Source: an uncultured Eubacteriales bacterium (GTDB lineage: Bacteria > Bacillota > Clostridia > Oscillospirales > Ruminococcaceae). From it: DNA of 41,412 nt. Below the pieces are notes generated by a model. The model was not told the DNA's origin. It was given only the letters and a program-made list of their open reading frames with translations, and searched no databases. Made by a program: the position numbers and the translations under genes. Positions 7,088 to 15,283 of this stretch are shown here, one piece after another. The stretch's first letter is position 1; each line of letters opens with the position of its first letter. The stretch lies in the NCBI GenBank assembly GCA_900314975.1, contig OMXI01000029.1, positions 1 through 41,412 of the forward strand, given 5' to 3'.

Positions 7088-7504
7088 TCATTCTTTATCT
7101 TCCGTCTCGCCGAACTCCCATATCAGTGAGAACAGCTCCTCTATACGCTCACACCTGTCCGTCAGCTTTAAAAACCCGAACAGCGTCTCAAGCCCCGTCG
7201 CACTTCTGTACTCGCCTACCGACGAATGCTTCGGCGGATTGATACCGTTGGCGTTCCTGCCGCGCTTGTAGACCTCGGTTTCCTGCTCGGTAAGTACGCC
7301 TTTTCCGATAAGCTCGTGTATCGCCGCCGACTGAAATTCGGCGCACACCCTCTCAACAGCAAGCTTGTGCAGCACGTTTGCCGTGGTGTTGACTTTCATT
7401 ATCAGCCTTTCCCTCACCAGCTGCTCATAGACCGCATCGCCTATGAAAGCCAGCGCAAGCGGTGAATATTGCAGCGCATCGTGGTCTGTCAGCTTTATCT
7501 GCGT
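7088..7504 (-). CDS. mrnC: Mini-ribonuclease III, apparent ACG start codon
   Basis: A 138-aa stand-alone RNase III domain without a dsRNA-binding domain, the enzyme that matures 23S rRNA ends in Firmicutes. The signature LALAFIGDAVYEQLVRERL contains the catalytic Asp; later landmarks are KRGRNA, YRSATGLETLFGFL. The only standard start in frame (GTG at 7417) would cut away the catalytic Asp. A strong AAAGGAGG lies 7 nt before an ACG codon at 7504, and starting there puts the Asp at residue 23, the same number as in B. subtilis MrnC. No ATG, GTG or TTG lies between the obgE stop and 7417 in this frame. Either ACG initiates or an ATG has been altered by mutation or a base-call error. Confidence 0.88.
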   Translation of the reverse strand, partial: TQIKLTDHDALQYSPLALAFIGDAVYEQLVRERLIMKVNTTANVLHKLAVERVCAEFQSAAIHELIGKGVLTEQETEVYKRGRNANGINPPKHSSVGEYRSATGLETLFGFLKLTDRCERIEELFSLIWEFGETEDKE

Positions 7505-7522
7505 AGGAACTCCTCCTTTTAC

Positions 7523-8800
7523 TTACCTTACATACTCAAACTCAAAGTCGAAGATAGCGACTGTGTCGCCCTCGTTTATGCCCATTTCCTCAAGCTTGTC
7601 AATGATGCCGCTTGAACGCAGAACGTTCTGGAAATACTGAAGTGACGAGTAATCCTCCATATCCGCAACTCTGATAATATCCCAAAGCCAGTCTGCCTCG
7701 ACAAAATAAATACCGTCCTCGACCGTTATCTCAAACTCTTTCTTTGAAAGCAGCTTTGCGTCAAGCTCCTCTCTCGTCAGCGGCTGCGCCTCAAACTGCT
7801 TTACGGGCGGCAGCTTGCCAAGCTCCTCCCAAACGCCGTAAACAAGCTCTTTCGTGCCCTGCGTTGTCGTGGCGGATATCTCATAGAAAGCCAGACCTTT
7901 ATCCTGTATATACTTTTTGAAAGTCTCTATCTGCTCGCTTGTCGCCATATCCGACTTGTTCGCAGCCACTATCTGCGGCGCGTCTGCAAGCTCCTGCGAA
8001 AAGCCCGCAAGCTCCTTGTTTATCGCCTCAAAGTCTTCTATCGGGTCTCTGCCCTCGCTGCCCGAAACGTCAACAACGTGAACGATAAGTCTGCACCTTT
8101 CAACGTGGCGCAAAAACTCGTGACCCAAGCCCACGCCCTCGCTTGCGCCCTCGATAAGACCGGGTATATCCGCCATAACAAAGGACTTTCCTTCCTCTAT
8201 CTTGACCACCCCGAGTACAGGTGTAAGCGTGGTGAAATGGTAGTTAGCAATCTTTGGCTTTGCCGCCGAAACTACCGATATCAGTGTTGACTTGCCAACG
8301 TTTGGAAAGCCCACCAGTCCGACATCGGCGATAAGCTTGAGTTCAAGCAAAAGCTCGTACTCGTCGCCTCTGAACCCCGGCTTTGCAAACTTGGGTATCT
8401 GCCTTGTAGACGTAGCAAAATGCGCGTTTCCGCGACCGCCCTTGCCGCCGCGAGCGATAACAACAGGCTCGTCGCCCGACATATCCGCAAGTATCCTGCC
8501 TGTTTTGAACTCCTTGACAACTGTTCCGCGCGGCACTTTTATGATAACGTCCTGCGCGCTCCTGCCCGAGCTGTTCTTTGCCGAGCCGTTCTCGCCCTTT
8601 TGCGCAACGTACTTTCTTTTATAGGTAAAATCAATAAGGCTGGAAAGATTGCTGTCCACCTTAAAGACGATATCTCCGCCCTTGCCGCCGTCACCGCCGT
8701 CTGGACCGCCCGCAGCTACATACTTTTCCCTGTGAAACGATACTGCGCCGTCGCCGCCGTCACCTGCCTTGACATAAATCTTTGCACTGTCAACAAACAT
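7523..8800 (-). CDS. obgE: Obg family GTPase (ribosome assembly)
   Basis: A 425-aa Obg/CgtA GTPase. The glycine-rich Obg fold occupies residues 1-157 (GDGGDGAVSFHREKYV, GGPDGGDGGKGG). The G domain has GFPNVGKST (P-loop), DIPGLIEGA (G3), NKSD (G4) and SATT (G5). The C-terminal OCT domain ends FEYVR. It acts in 50S ribosome maturation and stress control, and the OCT domain is the form typical of Firmicutes. AAGGAGG precedes the ATG. The stop is 18 nt before the proposed mrnC start and the two are surely co-transcribed. Confidence 0.97.
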   Translation of the reverse strand: MFVDSAKIYVKAGDGGDGAVSFHREKYVAAGGPDGGDGGKGGDIVFKVDSNLSSLIDFTYKRKYVAQKGENGSAKNSSGRSAQDVIIKVPRGTVVKEFKTGRILADMSGDEPVVIARGGKGGRGNAHFATSTRQIPKFAKPGFRGDEYELLLELKLIADVGLVGFPNVGKSTLISVVSAAKPKIANYHFTTLTPVLGVVKIEEGKSFVMADIPGLIEGASEGVGLGHEFLRHVERCRLIVHVVDVSGSEGRDPIEDFEAINKELAGFSQELADAPQIVAANKSDMATSEQIETFKKYIQDKGLAFYEISATTTQGTKELVYGVWEELGKLPPVKQFEAQPLTREELDAKLLSKKEFEITVEDGIYFVEADWLWDIIRVADMEDYSSLQYFQNVLRSSGIIDKLEEMGINEGDTVAIFDFEFEYVR

Positions 8801-8856
8801 CTTTCCTGCCTCCTTCGCTGTATAATTTGGAAAAACTCTTTCAGGTTTTTTCTTCT

Positions 8857-9096
8857 TTATTCTTTCTCATAGTATTTGCACAAATCATTTTGAAATAACA
8901 CTTCGTGAGGCTTAAGACCTCCCTGTGTTCTTCCTTTGTACTTTTCACAAGTATCCCTTGTTATTCCTACATAAATTTTTCGTTCATTAAGTTCAATAAA
9001 TGTTTTATCTCGGTATTTGCAATCTCTGCACATTATATTTTTTACTGATGGAGTCTGCGCCCTGATAGGATCAAATTCTCTTTTCTTGTTATCCAT
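8857..9096 (-). CDS. Small cysteine-containing protein of unknown function
   Basis: A 79-aa protein with a Cys pattern reminiscent of a small metal-binding protein: CRDCKYRDK, then a single Cys (RDTCEKYKG), then KPHEVLFQNDLCKYYEKE. Similar short Cys proteins are common in Clostridia, but I cannot name a family. AAAAAGGT about 8 nt upstream of the ATG is a modest ribosome binding site. It sits between the rpmA terminator and obgE, with no separate promoter visible, so it is probably made by read-through. Its base composition is more AT-rich than the flanking ribosomal genes. Confidence 0.7.
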   Translation of the reverse strand: MDNKKREFDPIRAQTPSVKNIMCRDCKYRDKTFIELNERKIYVGITRDTCEKYKGRTQGGLKPHEVLFQNDLCKYYEKE

Positions 9097-9131
9097 ATCG
9101 AACTACCTTTTTGTTCTTTCGCTACAAAAAA

Positions 9132-9154
9132 ACCCCAAGCCTCAAGCTCGGGGT
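9132..9154 (-). terminator. Intrinsic terminator after rpmA
   Basis: ACCCCAAGC (9132-9140) and GCTCGGGGT (9146-9154) form a fully paired 9-bp stem (one G-U) with a 5-nt loop. On the minus strand it is followed by seven T. It sits 18 nt after the rpmA stop and would separate ribosomal protein expression from the small gene, obgE and mrnC. Confidence 0.85.
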
Positions 9155-9171
9155 CGGTCATTTTCATTAAA

Positions 9172-9453
9172 TCAAGCCTGTGGATAAACAGATACTTTTT
9201 TGCGGTCCTTGCCAAGTCTCTCAAACTTTACAACGCCGTCACTTGTAGCAAAAAGTGTGTCGTCTGAACCACGCTTAACGTTCTCGCCCGGGTGGATGTG
9301 AGTTCCTCTCTGTCTTACCAGGATGTTGCCCGCGAGAACGAACTGTCCGTCAGCTCTCTTGACGCCGAGTCTTTTAGCCTCGGAATCACGGCCGTTCTTT
9401 GTGGAACCCATACCTTTTTTATGAGCAAAAAACTGCATAGAAATCCTAATCAT
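9172..9453 (-). CDS. rpmA: 50S ribosomal protein L27 with cleavable N-terminus
   Basis: A 93-aa L27. The first nine residues (MIRISMQFF) precede [21 protein letters not shown], matching the Firmicutes form whose leader is removed by the Prp protease after FF before the protein can work at the peptidyl-transferase centre. The body has the usual [18 protein letters not shown] core. GGAGGTG lies 9 nt before the ATG. The processing protease is encoded directly upstream in the same operon. Confidence 0.97.
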   Translation of the reverse strand: MIRISMQFFAHKKGMGSTKNGRDSEAKRLGVKRADGQFVLAGNILVRQRGTHIHPGENVKRGSDDTLFATSDGVVKFERLGKDRKKVSVYPQA

Positions 9454-9492
9454 TGTAAATACACCTCCGTTAGTGTGATACTCCCGCCAAGG

Positions 9493-9813
9493 TCATCTGT
9501 CATGCACCTTGACCATAACATAGCCCGGGAACTCGTCCTGCATAAGATACAAATGCGTGAGCAGTCCCAGAAGGACCTTGTCGCCCTCGCCCTGCGGGTC
9601 GTTTCCCAGCTTCAGCATAATGTCGTTTTCTTCAACACTTACCTTCGCGTCGATCTTAAACGCGTCAGTAATTGTATTCGCCGCCAGCATTACGGCAGAG
9701 GATACGCTTGCACAGCAAACATCGTGTCCCTCGTCGGCAAGCCCCGCGTGACCCGAAACCTCGAATCCCAGCAGACTTCCCTTGCTGTCTCGGTAGAAAT
9801 CAGCCTGTATCAT
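9493..9813 (-). CDS. prp: Ribosomal-processing cysteine protease Prp
   Basis: A 106-aa YsxB/Prp protease. The catalytic pair is His22 (SGHAGLADEG) and Cys34 (HDVCCASVSSAVM), at the same residue numbers as in the S. aureus enzyme. It removes the N-terminal leader of L27, encoded next in the operon. The ATG lies 3 nt after the rplU stop with no separate ribosome binding site, which points to translational coupling. Confidence 0.95.
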   Translation of the reverse strand: MIQADFYRDSKGSLLGFEVSGHAGLADEGHDVCCASVSSAVMLAANTITDAFKIDAKVSVEENDIMLKLGNDPQGEGDKVLLGLLTHLYLMQDEFPGYVMVKVHDR

Positions 9814-9816
9814 CGC

Positions 9817-10128
9817 TTATGCGTTGATAGCTTCGATCTGTACCTTTGTGTATGGCTGTCTGTGACCGATCTTGGTCTTTTCGCCCTTCTTCGGCTTGTA
9901 GGTGAAAACGGTTATCTTCTTGGACTTGCCGTTCTTGAGCACCTTTGCACTAACGGTAGCGCCTTCAACATAAGGAGCACCAACAGTTGTCTTGCCCTCG
10001 TCGCCTACCATCATTACCTTGTCGAAAGTTACCTTTTCGTCAGCCTGCGCATCGAGCTTCTCAATGAAGACCTCATCGCCTGCCTTGACCTGGTACTGCT
10101 TTCCGCCTGTTTCGATTACTGCGTACAT
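9817..10128 (-). CDS. rplU: 50S ribosomal protein L21
   Basis: A 103-aa L21: [20 protein letters not shown] at the N-terminus and the C-terminal [24 protein letters not shown] signature. First gene of rplU-prp-rpmA, preceded by a structured leader that resembles the L21 autoregulatory element. GGCAGGTG lies about 8 nt before the ATG. Confidence 0.97.
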   Translation of the reverse strand: MYAVIETGGKQYQVKAGDEVFIEKLDAQADEKVTFDKVMMVGDEGKTTVGAPYVEGATVSAKVLKNGKSKKITVFTYKPKKGEKTKIGHRQPYTKVQIEAINA

Positions 10129-10134
10129 TCAATA

Positions 10135-10212
10135 TGCACCTGCCTTTTCATGAACTCGCTATTATACGGTGTCGGATCATGCTCCGAACTTGCATACCGT
10201 AGATATGCGGCT
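10135..10212 (-). ncRNA. Putative L21 leader (5' UTR regulatory RNA of rplU)
   Basis: Between the rplU promoter and start, the minus strand has an outer stem TACGGT (10201-10196) with ACCGTA (10170-10165) enclosing an inner stem CGGA (10186-10183) with TCCG (10176-10173). This nested hairpin, upstream of rplU, matches the general form of the Firmicutes L21 leader, which lets L21 repress its own operon. Assigned from position and folding by eye; no covariance model was run. Confidence 0.55.
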
Positions 10213-10217
10213 TAAAT

Positions 10218-10246
10218 ATGATACCATATACATAATAAAAAGTCAA
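10218..10246 (-). promoter_or_regulatory. Sigma-A promoter of the rplU operon
   Basis: Minus strand TTGACT (10246-10241), 17 bp spacer ending in an extended TGG, and TATCAT (10223-10218). The predicted start lies just before the L21-leader-like hairpin. Confidence 0.85.
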
Positions 10247-10272
10247 GTCCTGCGCAAAAGTTTACACAAATT

Positions 10273-10659
10273 TTACTTTTGCTGCTGCTCTACCGTAAAG
10301 CTTTCTGTTTTCAGGTCGCAATAGTACCTCCCGCTTTCTGCGTGAAATTTCAGAACGCAGTAGTCGGGATCTGTAACGCCGCCCTTATAAAAAATAGTAT
10401 CGCCCCTGCGCCAGATCATATTTTTCGTTTCCTGATCTGTCAGCACCTCCATTGTGCCTTTGAGCATAACTCCCGTATACTTTATCAGTCCCTTGTGATA
10501 GAAATAGATGCAGGCTTTGGGATCGTTCAGATACTGCTTTACTCTCATCGATGAAGTATTGGTTGAAAAGAAGAACTGATTCAGACCTTCGATCCTTCTC
10601 GGTCTGAGCATCGCCTTCACGTTCGGGTAGCCCTGCTCATCGAGCGAGCATATAACCAC
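10273..10659 (-). CDS. Pyridoxamine 5'-phosphate oxidase-like FMN-binding protein, 5'-truncated
   Basis: A 128-aa split-barrel flavin-binding-type protein (VICSLDEQGYPNVKAMLRPRR, FFFSTNTSSMRVKQYLNDPKACIYF, GTMEVLTD, GVTDPDYCVLKF). Relatives begin about 15 residues earlier with a helix that is missing here. The first codon after the break is GTG at 10659, directly against the hairpin end of a transposon-like remnant at 10660. An in-frame stop lies two codons further upstream. GGGGG is 10 nt before the GTG, so a shortened protein could still be made, but the gene may be decaying. Function in the family is usually reduction or binding of small molecules with FMN or F420; no substrate can be assigned. 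Confidence 0.7.
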   Translation of the reverse strand: MVICSLDEQGYPNVKAMLRPRRIEGLNQFFFSTNTSSMRVKQYLNDPKACIYFYHKGLIKYTGVMLKGTMEVLTDQETKNMIWRRGDTIFYKGGVTDPDYCVLKFHAESGRYYCDLKTESFTVEQQQK

Positions 10660-10793
10660 GACTTATGACCCCCGCCTCTTATGCGGCGGTCATCTTAGTC
10701 TTTCGGTGGTGGGAATGAATCCCCCACCGAAACCCTAAGCGGCTAACGCCCAGTCGTGCTTGAATGACGGGGCGATGCCCCTTGCACCTGCCG
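10660..10793 (-). mobile_element. Probable IS200/IS605 right-end remnant (tnpB tail plus omega-RNA-like hairpins)
   Basis: On the minus strand this gap holds three hairpins in a row: GGGGC-ATC-GCCCC (10781-10769), TTTCGGTGG...CCACCGAAA (10732-10701) and a terminal hairpin closing with GACT/AGTC and ATGACC/GGTCAT (10700-10660). A short open frame from the radA stop ends in TAGARGIAPSFKHDWALAA and a stop, compatible with a TnpB C-terminus. An array of hairpins ending at a sharp junction with a broken gene is what the right end of an IS605-type element, which encodes the TnpB guide RNA, looks like. No transposase remains. The assignment is an inference from structure and context. Confidence 0.45.
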
Positions 10794-12164
10794 TCAGATC
10801 TCCTTGAACGCCTCTTTTATGGAGCGCACGCCGACGACCTTTATCCCCGTTTTTTTCATATCTGCCGATTTCAGCGCGTGTGCAGGCAGTATCACCCTCT
10901 CAAAGCCCATACGTTCAGCCTCTGCTATTCTCTGCGCCGCGTGGGTGACTGTGCGCAGCTCGCCGCCCAGACCTATCTCGCCGAAAGCGATAGTCTTGCT
11001 GTCAATGACCTTATCCGTAAGGCTTGAATAAAGCGCCATCGCGACCGCCAGATCCGCCGCCGTGTCATCAAGCTTCAAGCCGCCGACAATGTTGATGTAC
11101 ACATCAAGTCCGCCGAAAAAGTACCCCAGCCGCTTTTCAAGCACCGCGATTATTATCGACATACGGTAGTAATCTATGCCCGTCGCCGTGCGCCGCGGCG
11201 TAGAAAGCGCCGACTTTGATACCAGCGCCTGCACCTCCGCCATTATCGGACGAGTACCCTCGATTATGCAGGCAACGCACGTTCCCGAAACATCTGTCGG
11301 TCTGCCGTCAAGAAGCATCATTGACGGGTTTTCCACCTCCAGCAATCCCTTGTCCGCCATTTCAAAAACGCCTATCTCGTTAGTCGAGCCGAAGCGGTTC
11401 TTTGCAGCGCGCAGGATACGGTATGTAAGGTTTCTCTGCCCCTCAAAGTACATCACGCAGTCAACAATATGCTCCATAACTTTAGGTCCTGCGATAGCGC
11501 CGTCCTTGTTGACGTGCCCGACGATAAACATCGGTATCTCCTCGGACTTTGCCGTGTGCATGAACATATTCGTACACTCGCGCACCTGCGTCACAGAGCC
11601 CTGCGCCGAGCTTATCCCCGCCATGCTCATCGTCTGTATCGAGTCGATTATCACTATCTCGGGCTGCTGCTTGACGATGACATTGCATATCCTCTCGCAG
11701 TCCGTCTCCGCCAGCAGATACAGATTCGGGCTTTTCACCCCGAGCCTGTCCGCACGCAGCTTTATCTGCCTCAGCGATTCCTCTCCCGATACATACAGTA
11801 TCGTGTGATCTTTCCCCAAGAACGCGCATATCTGCAAAAGCAGCGTGGATTTACCGATACCCGGCTCACCGCCGAGCAGCACCAGCGAGCCTTTCACCAG
11901 ACCGCCGCCAAGCACCCTGTCAAGCTCGCCCAAGCCCGTCTTGTAGCGCACCTCGTTGTAGCTTGCATCGACCGCGGTAATATTCACAATGCTTGAGGAT
12001 ATGTCCTTTACCGCCGCCGAGCCTTTTGAGCCCGTGCGCGCACTCACCGCGACCTCGACCTCCTCAAAGGTGTTCCACTCGTTGCAGTTTGGGCATTTGC
12101 CGTTCCATTTGCTCGTCTCGTAGCCGCACTGACTGCATACATAGCTGCTTTTGACCTTTGCCAT
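10794..12164 (-). CDS. radA: DNA repair/branch-migration protein RadA (Sms)
   Basis: A 456-aa RadA with all parts in order: an N-terminal zinc finger (CSQCG...CPNC), Walker A GGEPGIGKSTLL (residues ~98-109), Walker B IVIIDSIQT, the RadA-specific KNRFG motif, and a C-terminal Lon-protease-like domain. It promotes branch migration in recombination intermediates. AGGGGAG precedes the ATG at 12164. It is transcribed from its own promoter, divergent from the gene at 12328. Confidence 0.97.
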   Translation of the reverse strand: MAKVKSSYVCSQCGYETSKWNGKCPNCNEWNTFEEVEVAVSARTGSKGSAAVKDISSSIVNITAVDASYNEVRYKTGLGELDRVLGGGLVKGSLVLLGGEPGIGKSTLLLQICAFLGKDHTILYVSGEESLRQIKLRADRLGVKSPNLYLLAETDCERICNVIVKQQPEIVIIDSIQTMSMAGISSAQGSVTQVRECTNMFMHTAKSEEIPMFIVGHVNKDGAIAGPKVMEHIVDCVMYFEGQRNLTYRILRAAKNRFGSTNEIGVFEMADKGLLEVENPSMMLLDGRPTDVSGTCVACIIEGTRPIMAEVQALVSKSALSTPRRTATGIDYYRMSIIIAVLEKRLGYFFGGLDVYINIVGGLKLDDTAADLAVAMALYSSLTDKVIDSKTIAFGEIGLGGELRTVTHAAQRIAEAERMGFERVILPAHALKSADMKKTGIKVVGVRSIKEAFKEI

Positions 12165-12199
12165 TTTGCACTCCCCTTTTCACAGAATATATCAGTAAG

Positions 12200-12228
12200 A
12201 GTATAGCACATTTGCACAGCTTTTGCAA
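12200..12228 (-). promoter_or_regulatory. Sigma-A promoter of radA
   Basis: Minus strand TTGCAA (12228-12223), 17 bp spacer, TATACT (12205-12200), 36 bp from the ATG. Confidence 0.7.
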
Positions 12229-12267
12229 GGTTTGTCTGTACAAAATATCGGACTTTGCGACAAATGT

Positions 12268-12296
12268 TTGACAAGGCTGCAAAATCATAGTACAAT
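12268..12296 (+). promoter_or_regulatory. Strong sigma-A promoter for the genes from 12328
   Basis: TTGACA (12268-12273), 17 bp spacer, TACAAT (12291-12296). It reads away from the radA promoter, with about 40 bp between the two -35 boxes. Confidence 0.8.
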
Positions 12297-12327
12297 TATT
12301 AAAACACTTTTTTGCAGGAGACAGTCA

Positions 12328-12705
12328 ATGTGGTTCTATGATATAACGACAAGAGATGATTTTGAAAAGGTTAAGGATACCGTGGAAGAGATAATGCTTC
12401 GCTCAGGCGCTGAAATATTTGAAACAGACTTGCCTTATGAACAAAAAACAACGACCTTTTCAGGAGACTTTGATGAAACGCATTTTTCCAAAAGACCGAT
12501 CTTTACCTATAACAAAGAATACTTCAGAGTAGATGAAATTCTTTTTAAGCACAAGCCTTTTATTGTAATAGAGTGCGGTGATATAGACCATTTGCTGAAT
12601 AATACAATGGAAGATGCCGAACCGTTTCCATACGATCTGCCGTATGAAGAATTGGTAAACGAGGTAAAGTATTCGTTAGGTATCAAGCCTTATCCGAAGA
12701 TATAA
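12328..12705 (+). CDS. Hypothetical protein, AT-rich
   Basis: A 125-aa acidic protein (MWFYDITTRDDFEKVKDTVEEI...) with no signal peptide or membrane segment and no family I recognise. Aromatic residues and acidic pairs are spread through it, with a C-terminal PYDLPYEELVNEVKYSLG helix. GCAGGAG precedes the ATG at 12328. Codon use is clearly more AT-rich than the neighbouring genes (TTT, AAA, GAT, TAT preferred), which may mean it was acquired. It is followed after 29 nt by the zinc-ribbon gene and is probably co-transcribed with it. Confidence 0.75.
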   Translation: MWFYDITTRDDFEKVKDTVEEIMLRSGAEIFETDLPYEQKTTTFSGDFDETHFSKRPIFTYNKEYFRVDEILFKHKPFIVIECGDIDHLLNNTMEDAEPFPYDLPYEELVNEVKYSLGIKPYPKI

Positions 12706-12734
12706 AGCATCAAAAATCAGTTGAGGTGATATGA

Positions 12735-13769
12735 TTGAACGTCTGGGGTTACTGGAAATGCCCATACTGCGGCGAGGTCGTACGGGCAGACCACAAAGAC
12801 TGCACAAAGTGCGGAACGTCGGTGCCAAACGATGTTCGGTTCTTTATGGACCCGACCAAACCAATTGAATATGTCGATAAAGAGCTTGAAAGCGACGAGG
12901 CAAACTGGCTTTGCTCTTTCTGCCGAATGCAGAATCCCGCGCAGGCAGAGGTCTGCGAGAGCTGCGGCGCATCGCGTGACGAGGCTCTGGGCTGGTACAA
13001 GCCCGACCCCGAGCCGATAGAACCAAAGCCCAAGCCAAAGCCCGAACCCAAGCGAGAGCCTGAACGCAAAAAGAAGAAAAGCTACAAATCGCTGATCGGT
13101 TTCGTAATTATGATGCTGGTCATCATGGTTGGCTACTGGTATTACTCGCCTGTCACGCGCGAGGGCGAGATAACAGGCTTTGAGTGGGAGCAGTCAATAA
13201 CCGTTGAGGAATTTCAGAGGGTCCGCGAAAGCGACTGGAATGTACCAAGCGGCGGTAGCCTCGTTTCCTCAAACAGAGAGATACGCTCCTATCGGCAGGT
13301 GCTTGACCACTACGAATACAAGACAAAACGAGTCGCCAAGCGGGTACAGGACGGCTACGATGTCAAGTATAAGGATATGGGCAACGGGCAGTTCAAGGAG
13401 ATAAAGACCCCGCGCTACAAGACCGTCTACGAGAATCAGAGGGTAAAAGAGCCTGTCTATCGACAAGAGCCTATCTACGACACCAAATACTATTACGACA
13501 TAGACAAATGGAAAGCCGTCGACCCCTTGAAAACAAGCGGCAGCGACCACGAACCTATATGGGCTGAAACAGGCCTGCCCCAAAATGTTCAGTCGCCAAA
13601 ATACGGCGACAGGCGGCAGGGGGCGCGCATTGGCACCTATTGGGCGGTCGTAAAAGACGACAAGGGCAAAGAGCAAAAGATCGAATACAGCCTCGAAGAA
13701 TGGGAAAAGCTGAAAGTGGGCGACAAGATACAGTACAAGACCCGAAGATTCAGCGATGAACCGCTGTAA
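12735..13769 (+). CDS. Double zinc-finger, single-pass membrane protein of unknown function
   Basis: A 344-aa protein with two zinc-finger modules. The first is CPYC...CTKC (Cys9/12/23/26). The second is RanBP2-like, WLCSFCRMQNPAQAEVCESCG (Cys60/63/74/77). A Pro/Lys/Glu linker of repeated PKPKPEP units leads to one membrane helix (LIGFVIMMLVIMVGYWYY, ~121-138). A ~200-aa outer domain follows, rich in Tyr, Arg and Val, with pairs such as YKTVYENQRVKEPVYRQ. GAGGTG lies 6 nt before a TTG start; the nearby ATG at 12731 is out of frame and no usable ATG exists in frame. Third member of the zinc-ribbon plus TM design in this window, but its outer domain is unrelated by eye. Confidence 0.82.
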   Translation: MNVWGYWKCPYCGEVVRADHKDCTKCGTSVPNDVRFFMDPTKPIEYVDKELESDEANWLCSFCRMQNPAQAEVCESCGASRDEALGWYKPDPEPIEPKPKPKPEPKREPERKKKKSYKSLIGFVIMMLVIMVGYWYYSPVTREGEITGFEWEQSITVEEFQRVRESDWNVPSGGSLVSSNREIRSYRQVLDHYEYKTKRVAKRVQDGYDVKYKDMGNGQFKEIKTPRYKTVYENQRVKEPVYRQEPIYDTKYYYDIDKWKAVDPLKTSGSDHEPIWAETGLPQNVQSPKYGDRRQGARIGTYWAVVKDDKGKEQKIEYSLEEWEKLKVGDKIQYKTRRFSDEPL

Positions 13770-13784
13770 GAAAGGATAAAAGCT

Positions 13785-15272
13785 ATGAGCAGATACATAC
13801 TTGCGCTTGACCAGGGAACGACCTCGTCAAGAGCGCTGATATTCAGCGAAAAGGGCGAAAAGCTCGCCTGCTGCCAAAAGGAGTTTGAGCAGATATTCGT
13901 CAAAAGCGGCTGGGTCGAGCACGACCCAAAGGACATATGGGAAAGTCAGCTTGAGGTCGCACGCGGCGCGATAGAACAATCAGGCATAGACCCCGCCGAC
14001 ATCAGCGCCATTGGCGTTACCAACCAGCGCGAAACTACGATAATCTGGGATAAAAGCACGGGCGAACCCGTTTACAACGCTATCGTGTGGCAGTGCAGAC
14101 GCACCGCGGATATGTGCGCAAAGTTCACCGAGCAGGGACTTGAAAAGTTCTTCAGCGACAAAACGGGACTGGTCATCGACCCCTACTTTTCCGCCACAAA
14201 GGTCAAATGGATACTTGATAACGTAGACGGCGCACGCGAAAGAGCGAACAAGGGCGAGCTGCTTTTCGGCACCGTTGACAGCTGGCTGATTTGGAACTTA
14301 ACAGGCGGCAAGGTTCACGCCACCGACTACACCAACGCATCACGAACGATGATGTTCAACATACACACGCTCGAGTGGGACGAGGAGATACTCGGACTGC
14401 TTGGCATACCAAAATGTATGCTGCCAAAGGTGGTCGATTGCAGCGGCGTTATCGGCACGACCGAAAAATCTTTTTTCGGCGCGGAAATAAAGATATGCGG
14501 CTGCGCAGGCGACCAGCAGGCTGCACTTTTCGGGCAGTGCTGCTTCCATAAGGGCGATGTCAAAAACACCTACGGCACAGGCGGATTTTTGCTGATGAAC
14601 ACAGGAAAAGAGCCTGTAAAAAGCCGGAGCGGTCTGCTCACCACTATCGCGTGGGGTATCGACGGAAAGATAAGCTACGCGCTCGAAGGCTCGGTGTTCG
14701 TCGCAGGCGCTGTCGTAAAGTGGCTGCGTGACGAGCTTAAAATGATAGACGACGCAGCGCAGACCGAGCAAATCGCCCGCAGTGTCGAGGATTCGGGCGG
14801 CGTGTATGTCGTGCCCGCGTTCGTGGGTCTTGGTACGCCTTACTGGGACCCCGCGGCAAGAGGCAGCATCTTCGGGCTTACTCGCGGCGCATCAAGAGCG
14901 CATATCGTCCGCGCCTGCCTTGAAGCTATCTGCTATCAGACCGCAGACGTTATCGACGCTATGGCGCGCGACGCAAGCAGCCTCAATACCATAAAAGTTG
15001 ACGGCGGCGCATCTGCCAATGACTTTATCATGGAGTTTCAGGCGGATATTCTTGGGTGCAGTATCATAAGGCCCGAAAACGTCGAATCGACCGCCACAGG
15101 CGCTGCATACCTCGCAGGACTGGGCTGCGGTATATGGAACTCGTTTGAGGATATTTTGCAGATATCGGGCAGCTTCAAAGAGTTTTCTCCCGCAATGAAA
15201 AGCGCAAAGCGCAAGGCTCTGCGCGCAGGCTGGGACAAAGCAGTACAGCGCAGTCTGCATTGGGAAGAATAA
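13785..15272 (+). CDS. glpK: Glycerol kinase
   Basis: A 495-aa FGGY-family kinase that makes sn-glycerol 3-phosphate from glycerol and ATP. The N-terminus [17 protein letters not shown] is diagnostic. Also seen are [14 protein letters not shown], the [13 protein letters not shown] loop, [15 protein letters not shown], and the C-terminal [19 protein letters not shown]. The usual partners glpF and glpD are absent; it lies 15 nt after a membrane protein gene and 80 nt before ppk1. The TNAS and WDEEIL context is normal for glycerol rather than xylulose kinases. Confidence 0.96.
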   Translation: MSRYILALDQGTTSSRALIFSEKGEKLACCQKEFEQIFVKSGWVEHDPKDIWESQLEVARGAIEQSGIDPADISAIGVTNQRETTIIWDKSTGEPVYNAIVWQCRRTADMCAKFTEQGLEKFFSDKTGLVIDPYFSATKVKWILDNVDGARERANKGELLFGTVDSWLIWNLTGGKVHATDYTNASRTMMFNIHTLEWDEEILGLLGIPKCMLPKVVDCSGVIGTTEKSFFGAEIKICGCAGDQQAALFGQCCFHKGDVKNTYGTGGFLLMNTGKEPVKSRSGLLTTIAWGIDGKISYALEGSVFVAGAVVKWLRDELKMIDDAAQTEQIARSVEDSGGVYVVPAFVGLGTPYWDPAARGSIFGLTRGASRAHIVRACLEAICYQTADVIDAMARDASSLNTIKVDGGASANDFIMEFQADILGCSIIRPENVESTATGAAYLAGLGCGIWNSFEDILQISGSFKEFSPAMKSAKRKALRAGWDKAVQRSLHWEE

Positions 15273-15283
15273 CGCGGTTTTGC

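Noticed and set aside
9292-10215. 307-aa open frame on the plus strand
   Set aside because: It is antisense to rpmA, prp and rplU and is a shadow of their codon usage.
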